Shown here one piece after another: positions 23,668 to 31,471 of a stretch of DNA of 64,000 nucleotides (its first letter is position 1; the number at the start of each line of letters is the position of its first letter). The stretch is from Rhizobium leguminosarum (GTDB lineage: Bacteria > Pseudomonadota > Alphaproteobacteria > Rhizobiales > Rhizobiaceae), in contig NZ_MZMU01000019.1 in NCBI RefSeq assembly GCF_004123835.1, positions 305,633-369,632 of the forward strand, given 5' to 3'. The notes below the pieces were generated by a model. That model was not told the origin of the DNA. It ran no database searches and saw only the letters and a list, made by a program, of their open reading frames with translations. The translations under genes and the position numbers were made by a program.

Positions 23668-24981
23668 TCACTTGGCACGGGAGCGGTAAACGGTGTCGAG
23701 CCAGACCGCCACGACGAGGACGGTGCCGACGACGACGCTCTGCAGCGGCGTATCGACATGCGCCAGCACCATGCCCGACTGCAGCGACTGCATGACGAGC
23801 GCGCCAAGCATGGCGCCGGCGATGGTGCCGGTGCCGCCCGCCAGCGACGTTCCGCCGATGACGGCGGCGGCGATGGTGTAGAGCTCGTCGAGCGTACCCT
23901 GCGAGTTCGTTGCGGCGTTGAGGCGGGCGGTGGAGATTGCCGCTGCAATGGCTGCGAGAATGCCCATCAGCGCGAAGATGCGCACGGTGACCCAGCGGGT
24001 CTTGATGCCGGCGAGCTCTGCCGCTTCGGGGTTGCCGCCGATCGCGAAGACATAGCGGCCGAAGCGCAGCCGTGTCGCGATGAAGGTCATGATGATGCCG
24101 ACGACGATGGCGATCAGCACCGGCACGGCGATGCCGTAGGGGATATCCAGGCCGGTCTCGGGCCAGGGAATATTGTTGGTCTCGGCATATTTCTTGGCGA
24201 TGTTGATCGGCCAGTAATAGCTGTTGGCGATCCAGACCGCGCCGAGGATGAGCACGCAGCTCAGGATGGCGAGGAAATATTCAGCCCACATCGGCCGGCG
24301 CGGGAAACCGAAGCGCCGCCGCTGCCGGCGCGAGCCGACGATGCTTGCGATGACGAAGAGGCAGGCGCAGATGCCGACGATCCAGCTCCAGGTGGCGCCG
24401 ATCGAGCCTTCCGCGCCGCCGCCCATGATGCGGAAGGTCTGGTCCATCGGGGCAACCGTCTGGCCGCTGGTGACGAGCCAGGTGGCGCCGCGCCAGACGA
24501 GCAGGCCGCCGAGCGTGACGATGAAGGAGGGAACGTTGAGGAAGGCGATGATGATGCCCTGGAAGGCGCCGATCAGGCAGCCTGCCGCCAATCCAACCAG
24601 CAGCGTGATCGCCCAGGTGAAGGGGCTGTCGAAGCCGATATATTCCGGCAGGATCTTGGCCTGCGTCACGCCCATGATCATGCCGCAGAGGCCGAGCACG
24701 GAACCGACCGAAAGGTCGATGTTGCGGGTGACGATGATCAGCACCATGCCCGTCGTCATGACGGCGATGTCGGTCGTCTGGACCGAGAGGTTCCAGAGAT
24801 TGCGCGGGGTCAGGAAGAGGCCGCCGGTGATGATGTGGAAACCGATCCAGATGATGATCAGCGCGCCGATCATGCCGAGCAGACGTGTGTCGATCTCGGT
24901 GGCGCGGAAGAAGCGGGTCACCGGACTGGCTTCCGCCGCTCGCGGTCCGCTTGATGTTGTGGATTTTACCATTTCGGCCAT
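23668..24981 (-). CDS. xylH: Sugar ABC transporter permease (XylH-like)
   Basis: A 437-residue CUT2-family permease with about ten hydrophobic segments. Family motifs include RNIDLSVGSVLGLCGMI, the typical DLSVG loop, then NVPSFIVTLGGLLVWRGATW and the late GGTSLAGGTGTIAGAMLGALV loop. It is longer than ribose permeases because of an extra central stretch that includes a basic cytoplasmic segment (GSRRQRRRFGFPRRP), as seen in XylH proteins. It forms the channel for the xylF product and half-size ATPase. A GGGGGAA site precedes ATG 24981. The gap of about 260 bp to xylF contains a long stem-loop. Confidence 0.9.
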   Translation of the reverse strand: MAEMVKSTTSSGPRAAEASPVTRFFRATEIDTRLLGMIGALIIIWIGFHIITGGLFLTPRNLWNLSVQTTDIAVMTTGMVLIIVTRNIDLSVGSVLGLCGMIMGVTQAKILPEYIGFDSPFTWAITLLVGLAAGCLIGAFQGIIIAFLNVPSFIVTLGGLLVWRGATWLVTSGQTVAPMDQTFRIMGGGAEGSIGATWSWIVGICACLFVIASIVGSRRQRRRFGFPRRPMWAEYFLAILSCVLILGAVWIANSYYWPINIAKKYAETNNIPWPETGLDIPYGIAVPVLIAIVVGIIMTFIATRLRFGRYVFAIGGNPEAAELAGIKTRWVTVRIFALMGILAAIAAAISTARLNAATNSQGTLDELYTIAAAVIGGTSLAGGTGTIAGAMLGALVMQSLQSGMVLAHVDTPLQSVVVGTVLVVAVWLDTVYRSRAK

Positions 24982-25189
24982 GGGTTTGCCGTTCCCCCAC
25001 TTTGTTTGGACGGACGCGCCAGCGTGCTAGAGGCTGCCATCGGCGTCATGCGTCTGTTCTTCAACTCACCATCGCGATGCTTCCGGAAACCGGTCGCGTG
25101 GCGTCGCGACACCCTTCCGGCAGGGAATGAAAACCCGCGATGGTGCGGCGAGGCGGAGAAAACTTCGTCGTTGGAGTTCTCATCCGCAT

Positions 25190-25223
25190 CCGGCGCCGCA
25201 GCGGTGTTCCGCTGCGGCGCCGG
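25190..25223 (-). terminator. Perfect stem-loop between xylF and permease genes
   Basis: CCGGCGCCGCAGCGG pairs perfectly with CCGCTGCGGCGCCGG across a four-base TGTT loop, 21 bp beyond the xylF stop on the minus strand. A weak T-run follows, so it probably acts as partial terminator and as mRNA 3'-end protection, giving more binding protein than transporter. Compare the hairpin after chvE at 33820. Confidence 0.65.
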
Positions 25224-25244
25224 CAATTTCAGTTCAGCCTTGGC

Positions 25245-26285
25245 TTACTTGCAGGCAGCGACGCTGTCGGCCTTGACGCCCTGGCACGCTTCCGCCTTGG
25301 AGATCCAGCCGGCGTCGATGACGACGTTCAGATTGTCCTTGGTGATCGCAAGCGGCTTCAGGAAGACCGACTGCATTTCAACGCCCTTCGGGCCGCCCTT
25401 GAAAGCCTGGGCGCCGTCGATCTTGCTCATGTCCTTGCCGCCGGCGAGGTCGAGAGCGATTTCAGCGGCGCGCTGGCCGAGTTCGCGGCTGTCCTTCCAG
25501 ACGGAAACCGTCTGCGTGCCGAGAGCGATGCGGTTGAGGGCTGCCTTGTCACCGTCCTGGCCGGAAACCGGAACGGAGCCGGCGAGGCCCTGTGCGTCGA
25601 GAGCAGCGATCGCGCCACCGGCGGTGCCGTCATTCGAGGCGACGACGGCGTCAACCTTGTTGTTGTTGGCGGTCAGGAACTGCTCCATGTTGCGCTGAGC
25701 GTTCTCCGGCAGCCAGCCGTCAGTATAGGCCTCGCCGACATTCTTGATCTTGCCGGCGTCAATGGCGGCCTTCAGGACTTCCTGCTGGCCCGAGAACAGG
25801 AAGTCGGCATTCGGATCGGAAGACGAGCCCTTGATGAAGACGTAGTTGCCTTCCGGCTTGGCCTTGAAGACGCCTTCAGCCTGGAGGCGGCCGACTTCCT
25901 TGTTGTCAAAGGTGATGTAGAAAGCAGCCGGGTTTTCGATCAGGCGGTCATAGCCGACGACGGGGATGCCTTCAGCGGCGGCCTTCTCGATGGCCGGCCC
26001 GATCGCATCGGAGTCCTGGGCGAGAATGATCAGCGCGTTGGCGCCCTGCGAGATCAGCGATTCGACGTCGGTAAGCTGCTTTGCGGCAGAAGACTGCGCG
26101 TCAGCGGAAATATACTTGGCGCCCTTGGCTTCGAGAGCCTTCTTGATGGCGGCTTCGTCCGTCTTCCAGCGTTCTTCCTGGAAATTCGACCAGGAAACAC
26201 CGACGACGAGATCGGCAGCCATGGCAGCGGTATGCACGGAAACGAGGATGGCAGCACCTGCCATCAATTTCAAAATAGACTTCAT
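25245..26285 (-). CDS. xylF: D-xylose-type periplasmic binding protein
   Basis: A 346-residue protein with a Sec signal peptide ending AAMA at residues 20-23. The mature part aligns in detail with XylF-type proteins: WSNFQEERWKTDE, YDRLIEN, ITFDNKEVGRLQAEGV, GWLPENAQRNMEQFLTANNN, VVASNDGTAGGAIAAL and SGQDGD, which together line the sugar-binding cleft. The xylose ligand is inferred from this pattern. It is the first gene of the operon and divergently arranged from a ROK regulator, with a repeat operator between them. Confidence 0.92.
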   Translation of the reverse strand: MKSILKLMAGAAILVSVHTAAMAADLVVGVSWSNFQEERWKTDEAAIKKALEAKGAKYISADAQSSAAKQLTDVESLISQGANALIILAQDSDAIGPAIEKAAAEGIPVVGYDRLIENPAAFYITFDNKEVGRLQAEGVFKAKPEGNYVFIKGSSSDPNADFLFSGQQEVLKAAIDAGKIKNVGEAYTDGWLPENAQRNMEQFLTANNNKVDAVVASNDGTAGGAIAALDAQGLAGSVPVSGQDGDKAALNRIALGTQTVSVWKDSRELGQRAAEIALDLAGGKDMSKIDGAQAFKGGPKGVEMQSVFLKPLAITKDNLNVVIDAGWISKAEACQGVKADSVAACK

Positions 26286-26349
26286 AATGTCCTCCCGAGT
26301 GGATTGCGACCGGCCCAGCCCATGCTTCCTCCGGCCACCGCGAATAGCT

Positions 26350-26389
26350 GTCGAGAAAGGTTCGGATTTTTTTCTCGACAGTCGAGAAA
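26350..26389. promoter_or_regulatory. ROK-regulator operator between xylF and its regulator
   Basis: A perfect inverted repeat TTTCTCGACAGTCGAGAAA lies at 26371-26389 and an extra half-site GTCGAGAAA at 26350-26358, both within the 227-bp divergent gap. The spacing of the third half-site from the palindrome is 12 bp. This is the best candidate operator for the ROK repressor, expected to be released by xylose. Confidence 0.8.
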
Positions 26390-26512
26390 TTTAGTGTCAG
26401 AGATTTTTTCAACTGTCAACACTGCACTGCCGGCTTAATTTCCTTGCGCAACAGCGGCCGGAGATGCAGTGGAAACCACGGGAAGAGCGAGCAGGAGGAG
26501 AGGGCGGCATTC

Positions 26513-27745
26513 ATGCTGACCAAGTCGAGCACGGAGCTGGTCCGGCAGAGAAACAGCGTGCTCGTGCTGTCCGTGCTGCGCCGCCACGGCGCGCTCGCGC
26601 ATACCGAAATATCTGATTCCACAGGGCTGTCGTCGGCCACCATCTCGGCCATCACCACTGAGCTGGAAAAAGCCCAGATCATCGAAAAATCAGAACAGCA
26701 GCCGGCTAGCGGCCGCGGCCGGCCGCGCGTGCTGCTGCGCCAGCGACGCGATTGCGGCTATCTCATCGTCGTCATCATCTCCTCGGATGCGGTGCAATAT
26801 TCGCTGGTCGATTATGCCGGCAAGCTGATCGACCGCTTCAGCGAGGAACGTTCGCATGATCCTGCGGGTGCTGCCCGCTTCGTCGCGGCAGTGCGGGCCG
26901 GGCTTTCGCGCATTCTCGATCGTTCGAAAATTTCGCAGGAAAAGGTGCTGCTGATCTCGATCAGCAGCAAGGGTCTGGTCAATTCCACCGAGCCGGTTCT
27001 CGTCTGGTCGCCGATCTTCGGCAGCGACCAGATCGATTTCGAATCAGCGCTCCGGCCGGAATGGCAGGCCAAGGTGATCCTCGACAACGAGACGCTGCTG
27101 GTCGCGGCAGCACTCGGCGCGCGTGAAGAGATCGTGAAGGGCGCCGATTTCCGCTCGCTCGCAGCCCTTTCGCTCGGCCACAGCGTCGGGCTCGGCATCG
27201 TCAAGCGCGGGAACCAGACAGGCCAGGAAATATCGGCGCCCAATTTCGGGCACATGCTGCACATGGCCAATGGCGGGCTCTGCCGCTGCGGCACGCGCGG
27301 CTGCATCGAGGCCTATGCCGGTTTCTACGCGATCCTGCGCAGCGCCTTCGAAGTGCCGCTCGATACGATTCCGGCAAAGTTCGTGCCGGTAGCAGAACTC
27401 GACAAGATCGCCGCAAAGGCCCGCCAGGGCCACCGCGTCCCCGCCTTCGCCTTTCGCCAGGCGGGGCTGGCGCTCGGCAACGGGCTATCGCGCATGCTGA
27501 GCCTGACGGAGCGCATGCCGATCGCCATCACCGGGCCGGGCACGCGCTATTACGACCTCCTTCGGCAAGGGATCGAAGAGGGTCTGGGGCAGTCGCATAT
27601 CGTGCGCATGGAAGGCATGCCGGAGATCAGGGTGGTGGCCGACGAGCAGATCCTCGTCTTCGAAGGACATCTGAACCGGGCGCTGTCGGTGATCGACGAG
27701 GATATCGTCGTCTCGGGTGTTCAGGGAATCCAGGCGTCGGGTTGA
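26513..27745 (+). CDS. ROK-family transcriptional regulator (XylR-like)
   Basis: From ATG 26513 the protein has 410 residues. A winged helix occupies the first 70 residues (RQRNSVLVLSVLRRHGALAHTEISDSTGLSSATISAITTEL), followed by the ROK sugar-kinase-like fold. The zinc-binding CRCGTRGCIE motif is intact at about residues 260-269. It diverges from xylF, so it most likely represses xylF-xylH-ATPase and binds xylose or a derivative. An AGGAGGAG site is a little far (about 13 bp) from the chosen ATG, but no better start is visible. Confidence 0.88.
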   Translation: MLTKSSTELVRQRNSVLVLSVLRRHGALAHTEISDSTGLSSATISAITTELEKAQIIEKSEQQPASGRGRPRVLLRQRRDCGYLIVVIISSDAVQYSLVDYAGKLIDRFSEERSHDPAGAARFVAAVRAGLSRILDRSKISQEKVLLISISSKGLVNSTEPVLVWSPIFGSDQIDFESALRPEWQAKVILDNETLLVAAALGAREEIVKGADFRSLAALSLGHSVGLGIVKRGNQTGQEISAPNFGHMLHMANGGLCRCGTRGCIEAYAGFYAILRSAFEVPLDTIPAKFVPVAELDKIAAKARQGHRVPAFAFRQAGLALGNGLSRMLSLTERMPIAITGPGTRYYDLLRQGIEEGLGQSHIVRMEGMPEIRVVADEQILVFEGHLNRALSVIDEDIVVSGVQGIQASG

Positions 27746-27792
27746 GGGAGAGAGCCTGCTGTGCTCCGACGGATGCAGAAACCCCTCCCCAA

Positions 27793-27924
27793 CCCCTCCC
27801 CACAAGGGGGAGGGACTAACGTGCGGTGGCCCACTCCGGCAAGCATCAACCCTTCTGCGGATGAAACCGTGAAATGGAAAGCCGCGGGCGCGGCATCTTA
27901 GCCCCTCCCCCTTGTGGGGAGGGG
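27793..27924. repeat. Long inverted repeat in convergent gap, rhizobial type
   Basis: A 22-bp C/G-rich arm at 27793-27814 (CCCCTCCCCACAAGG... ) has its exact reverse complement at 27903-27924, separated by 88 bp. A second shorter CCCCTCCCC copy precedes the left arm. It lies between the converging ROK regulator and idhA genes. Such palindromic units are spread through rhizobial genomes. When transcribed from either side the arms could form a long hairpin and serve as a shared terminator. Confidence 0.75.
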
Positions 27925-28019
27925 TCTTCGGTTCACGCACCTGCGCGTGTCATCAAACGCGACATGGCCGGGCAGGTGCCCGGCCATCTCATGCATGGCT
28001 TCCGGTCGGGAGAGGGCCG

Positions 28020-29012
28020 TCAGCCGATCCTGATAAGCTTGCCTTCCTTGACGGACTGGACCGCGGCATCGGCGAGTGCCAGCGCTGCGAGACCATCGGC
28101 GCCTGATGGAGAGATCTTGGTGCCTTTCTCGATCGCGGCGATGAAGCCGGCAATCTCGTTGGCATAGGCTTCGGTGTAACGGGTCATGAAGAAATCATGC
28201 AGCGGCGGGCGGGTATAGCCATCGCCGTTTGCGACCTCGATCGAAACAGGGCGCTGGTTTTCGGCCGAGACGAGGCCCTTGGAACCATGCACCTCGATGC
28301 GCTGGTCGTAGCCGTAGGTGGCGCGGCGGGAGTTGGAGATGACGGCCTGCTTGCCGGATTTCGTCTGCAGGATCACCGAGACGCTGTCATAGTCGCCGGC
28401 TTCGCCGATCGCCTTGTCGACCAGCACGGCGGCGGTCGCCAGCACCGAGACCGGTTCTTCGCCGAGCAGGAAGCGGGCCATGTCGAAATCGTGGATCGTC
28501 ATGTCGCGGAAGATGCCGCCCGAGCGCTTGATATAGTCGACAGGCGGGGCGCCGGGATCGCGCGAGGTGATCGTCACCATCTCGACATCGCCGATCTTGC
28601 CTTCGTCGATGACTTTGCGCACTGCCATGAAATGCGGGTCGAAGCGGCGGTTGAAGCCGACCATCAGCTTGGCGCCGGTCTCTTCCACCACCTTGATGCA
28701 GGCCTTGACGCGGGCGACGTCGAGATCGATCGGCTTTTCGCAGAAGATCGCCTTGCCGGCGCGAGCGAAGCGCTCGATCAGATCGGCATGGGTATCCGTC
28801 GGCGTGCAGATGACGACGGCGTCGATATCCTTGGCGGCTTCGATCGCCTCGATGGTGCGGACCTCGCAGCCATAGGCGGAGGCGATTGCTTCAGCAGCCT
28901 GCGGGAAGGCGTCTGCGACCGCGACGAGCGTCGCATTGGCGTCGCCGCTGACGGCTTTTGCATGGACCTTGCCGATGCGGCCGGCGCCGAGAAGACCAAA
29001 TCTCACTGTCAT
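28020..29012 (-). CDS. idhA: Inositol 2-dehydrogenase (Gfo/Idh/MocA family)
   Basis: From ATG 29012, with AGGGAGG eight bases upstream, the enzyme has 330 residues. The N-terminal Rossmann fold begins MTVRFGLLGAGRIG; then EKPIDLD holds the catalytic lysine of the family, and GGIFRDMTIHDFDMARFLLGEEP contains the conserved Asp and His of the active site. It oxidises myo-inositol to 2-keto-myo-inositol with NAD. It stands alone between the xylose block and RIME-like repeats, convergent with the ROK regulator. The clear GAPPVDYIKRSGGIF stretch favours the rhizobial IdhA branch over other Gfo/Idh enzymes. Confidence 0.88.
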   Translation of the reverse strand: MTVRFGLLGAGRIGKVHAKAVSGDANATLVAVADAFPQAAEAIASAYGCEVRTIEAIEAAKDIDAVVICTPTDTHADLIERFARAGKAIFCEKPIDLDVARVKACIKVVEETGAKLMVGFNRRFDPHFMAVRKVIDEGKIGDVEMVTITSRDPGAPPVDYIKRSGGIFRDMTIHDFDMARFLLGEEPVSVLATAAVLVDKAIGEAGDYDSVSVILQTKSGKQAVISNSRRATYGYDQRIEVHGSKGLVSAENQRPVSIEVANGDGYTRPPLHDFFMTRYTEAYANEIAGFIAAIEKGTKISPSGADGLAALALADAAVQSVKEGKLIRIG

Positions 29013-29116
29013 TCTAACCTCCCTTGAATTCGGAACAAATAAACCGAATTGCCAAAATTCTGGAATTTTCATTCCATCTTCTGTAGACCGCGTCAAGCCC
29101 GCGGATCTTTCACATT

Positions 29117-29152
29117 TGCAAGATTCGAACCAGATGCAAGATTCGAACCAGA
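29117..29152. repeat. Perfect 18-bp tandem duplication upstream of idhA
   Basis: TGCAAGATTCGAACCAGA occurs twice in direct tandem (29117-29134, 29135-29152), about 105 bp upstream of idhA. The core GATTCGAACC equals the T-arm of tRNA genes read on the minus strand, but no acceptor or anticodon arm surrounds it. It could be a duplicated att-like core, a regulator site, or chance slippage. Confidence 0.7.
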
Positions 29153-29161
29153 GCCTTTCCC

Positions 29162-29275
29162 GGTCGGATTGAAGTATTCTGCCGGAGCAGGTTTTGGCCA
29201 GGATCAGAGCCGATCGCCTCTGACCTGGCGGAAAGATGCCCGGCCTTTCAGCCAAGAGAATACTTTAATCTGACC
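29162..29275. repeat. RIME-like rhizobial intergenic palindrome
   Basis: The ends GGTCGGATTGAAGTATTCT and AGAATACTTTAATCTGACC are reverse complements at 17 of 19 positions across 114 bp. Inside, GCCAGG-TCAGAG pairs with CTCTGA-CCTGGC, giving a nested hairpin. Size and structure match rhizobial intergenic mosaic elements (RIME), about 108 bp. Confidence 0.7.
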
Positions 29276-29344
29276 AGGAAAAGCTCTAGAGACAATCGCG
29301 GCACGGGCCGAAGGCAGTGCGACAAATGCGACCGCGGGGCAGGA

Positions 29345-29626
29345 ATGCAACTCATCGATCCGAACCATCCGGCATACCGTCATCTTTGGGTGCGAATTGC
29401 CATCGTCGCCGTCTGCTTCGGCTGGGCCGCGGTCGAGTTCATCACCGGCGATCCGTTCTGGGGCGTGCTCGCGGGCGGGGCGGGCGCCTATTCCTTCTAT
29501 ATATTGTTCTGGACCTTCAAGCCGCAGCCGCCGGAGACGGCGGCAGTCGTCACACCCGATGACGCGGACGGGGACGGGCCGGCAGTAGACGAAGAGAAGA
29601 AAGCCGAAGAGAAGAAGGCTGAATAA
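29345..29626 (+). CDS. Small two-helix membrane protein
   Basis: A 93-residue protein starting after a GGGGCAGG site. Two membrane helices (WVRIAIVAVCFGWAAVEFIT, about 16-35, and FWGVLAGGAGAYSFYILFW, about 39-57) are followed by an acidic and lysine-rich tail ending in two KKAE repeats. No family function is known to me. It is flanked by the RIME-like repeat and by a strong stem-loop, so it is probably a single-gene transcription unit. Confidence 0.7.
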   Translation: MQLIDPNHPAYRHLWVRIAIVAVCFGWAAVEFITGDPFWGVLAGGAGAYSFYILFWTFKPQPPETAAVVTPDDADGDGPAVDEEKKAEEKKAE

Positions 29627-29628
29627 TC

Positions 29629-29666
29629 GAAGCGTGCCGCGATCTTTCCGATCCGCGCCACGCTTC
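29629..29666 (+). terminator. Stem-loop between convergent small genes
   Basis: GAAGCGTGCCGCG and CGCGCCACGCTTC pair with one mismatch around GATCTTTCCGATC; TGTTTG-rich bases follow. It lies just after the small membrane protein and before the end of the convergent Hint gene, and could serve both. Confidence 0.6.
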
Positions 29667-29747
29667 ACGTCTTTGTTTGATACTATCGCAAAACCGACGC
29701 ACGGCTTCGCGTGCGGCCAGCCCGATCCCCGGCGCATTCCCGTCCTG

Positions 29748-30626
29748 TCAGAGTGACAGTTCCTTGGCTTGCGCGTCGATCTTTTCGCAGGCATCCCCGA
29801 ATGGATCGCGCATCGCTACCAGCGGCGAAACGCCGACCAGGAGAAGCGCTTTCAAATGTGACCAGCCACCTCCCAGCAACGGCGCAAAGGATGTCATCAC
29901 GATGCGTTCCTTGCCATAGAGACGCTCGTACTCTGGAAAATTGCAGAAGTTCTCGTGATTGCTGTTCTTCAGATGGAAGGACTCGGCCGCAGCACCTTCG
30001 GCAAGGATAACTTCGTGCGTATCGAGCATGACGGCATAGTACTCGATTGATGCGTCGGCGGCGGGAGTGACCGATGCAATCGTCTTGCCGTTCACGAGGT
30101 CCTTCACATGGATCAGAATGCCGTTCAGGTACAGCGCATGACCCGGCGACAGATAGAGATCCGAATGGGGTGTGTGCCCGTCCAGTGCGTGGCGGGAAAC
30201 CCGGATCGGCACGACGTCCTTCTGCCAGCGCGCGCCGCTCTTCTTGAAGCTTTGGCGGCCGACCCACTTTACCGGACGGGTGCTACCGTCAGGAAGGGCA
30301 ACGCGATCGCCGATGCTGAGATTCTCGACAGGCTTCTCACCGCAATCCGTGAGGATCGCCGTTCCCCGCAGGAAACATTGTGGGCCGCTCCCGCTGCCGC
30401 CACCGCCACTGGAGCCACCACTTCCGCCTGAGCCACCGCTCCCGCCAGAGCCTCCACCGGAGCCGCCCCGTCCCCAAAGCCGCCCCAGCGCGTTGGCCGG
30501 AGAGGTGGTAATTGCTGTGGCCAAGGCGGCCACGCCGGCAAGACGAGCTCCGGCGGCTGCGGCTACACCTAGAAAATGTCTGCGCGCAGTGTTGCGTGGT
30601 AGCTTCGGATCTTCCTTAGATGACAT
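29748..30626 (-). CDS. TAT-exported Hint-domain protein
   Basis: A 292-residue protein with a twin-arginine signal (ARRHFLGVAAAAGARLAGVAALATA, from residue 14) and AGGAG site. Residues about 50-82 are a Gly/Ser linker. A Hint (hedgehog/intein) domain follows, opening with CFLRGTAILT and containing LSIGDRVALPDGSTRPVKW and the late DLYLSPGHALYLNG and VKDLVNG blocks. The Hint Cys1 is present. In bacteria such domains self-cleave or join a nucleophile, but no C-terminal extein is evident, so its autocatalytic output is unclear. It acts in the periplasm if exported. Confidence 0.75.
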   Translation of the reverse strand: MSSKEDPKLPRNTARRHFLGVAAAAGARLAGVAALATAITTSPANALGRLWGRGGSGGGSGGSGGSGGSGGSSGGGGSGSGPQCFLRGTAILTDCGEKPVENLSIGDRVALPDGSTRPVKWVGRQSFKKSGARWQKDVVPIRVSRHALDGHTPHSDLYLSPGHALYLNGILIHVKDLVNGKTIASVTPAADASIEYYAVMLDTHEVILAEGAAAESFHLKNSNHENFCNFPEYERLYGKERIVMTSFAPLLGGGWSHLKALLLVGVSPLVAMRDPFGDACEKIDAQAKELSL

Positions 30627-30935
30627 GTCGGCGCTCTCCTGAAAACATTTACACCGCCCTATGTTACACTGGGTTGTATCGCATTCAATTTCGCTAAATT
30701 GCGCTAGGTCCTACCGAAAAGGGCGTAGGCATGGTCTATTGGGGTCCCGAAATACGCTATTGCCGCTGCCAAAAAGCGGAAGATTTATCTGCTACCCGAA
30801 CGCGAAGGAATCAAACTGATTACCATGGCCACCGGTTGAAACGCAGGAAAAGCAGCCCATATAGAATTCGCGAATCGAGCCGGAAACGGCGGCTCTTCCA
30901 AAGCCTCGGAACGTTTGTCTGCGTTCGAGAAAGCT
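30627..30935. other. Intergenic region upstream of Hint gene
   Basis: Just over 300 bases between the Hint gene start and the end of the J-domain-like gene. It is AT-richer than its flanks near 30640-30720 and should contain the Hint gene promoter. No convincing gene, hairpin or repeat was found. Confidence 0.5.
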
Positions 30936-31409
30936 TCAGCTGTGCGGCAGCCGGCGCATCGCCTCGTCGATCAGCAGATTGGCGATCATCATGCGCCTGT
31001 TGGCATTGTCGCGGAAAGGCTCTGCGACGCCATCAGGATGATTGGCCTTGGCAAAGGCGCGCCGCTTCTCGCTCAGCGTCTGTTGGGTATCGGCGGCAGC
31101 GATCGCCAGTTCCGCAGCGATCTCTTCCGGAGCGATGCGGGCGAGATGGTCCGGCATGACGGGCTCGGGTGGAGGCGCAGCCGCCGGTTCCTCCGCGATC
31201 GCGGCGGCGGGATCGAGATCCAGATTGTCGAAATAGGCCTGGCCGACGCGCTGTGAGGCGGCCGAGACACCTTCCATGACATCGAAGGCAAGCCCGGTAG
31301 CAAGGCCGGGCACCCGATGGGCCGCCCGCGCCTCGGCGTCTTCGTCCGTCTCGTCCTCCGCCTTCAGCCGCTCGAGGACTGATTGAAATACCGACTGTCC
31401 GAACAGCAT
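30936..31409 (-). CDS. Protein with C-terminal J-domain-like segment
   Basis: A 157-residue protein from ATG 31409, with AAAGGAAGG upstream. The last 45 residues (LSEKRRAFAKANHPDG, then ANRRMMIANLLIDEAMRRL) carry the His-Pro-Asp tripeptide between two helices, as in DnaJ-type domains. The middle is Pro/Glu/Ala-rich and the N-terminus helical. It could be a small partner that recruits DnaK to a specific target. The J-domain helix II is short, so the reading is tentative. It is 62 bp upstream, in transcription order downstream, of the LysR gene. Confidence 0.6.
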   Translation of the reverse strand: MLFGQSVFQSVLERLKAEDETDEDAEARAAHRVPGLATGLAFDVMEGVSAASQRVGQAYFDNLDLDPAAAIAEEPAAAPPPEPVMPDHLARIAPEEIAAELAIAAADTQQTLSEKRRAFAKANHPDGVAEPFRDNANRRMMIANLLIDEAMRRLPHS

Positions 31410-31471
31410 CCGCCTTCCTTTCGACGCGTACATTAAAGGCGGGCAAGATGGCGCAGGGCTTGCGGGTGTCG

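Noticed and set aside
29117..29152. tRNA gene fragments
   Set aside because: Only the T-arm core GATTCGAACC matches; no acceptor, D or anticodon arm is present.
30731..31159. A 142-codon plus-strand frame upstream of the Hint gene
   Set aside because: It overlaps the 3' half of the J-domain-like gene in antisense, has no family character and no ribosome-binding site.
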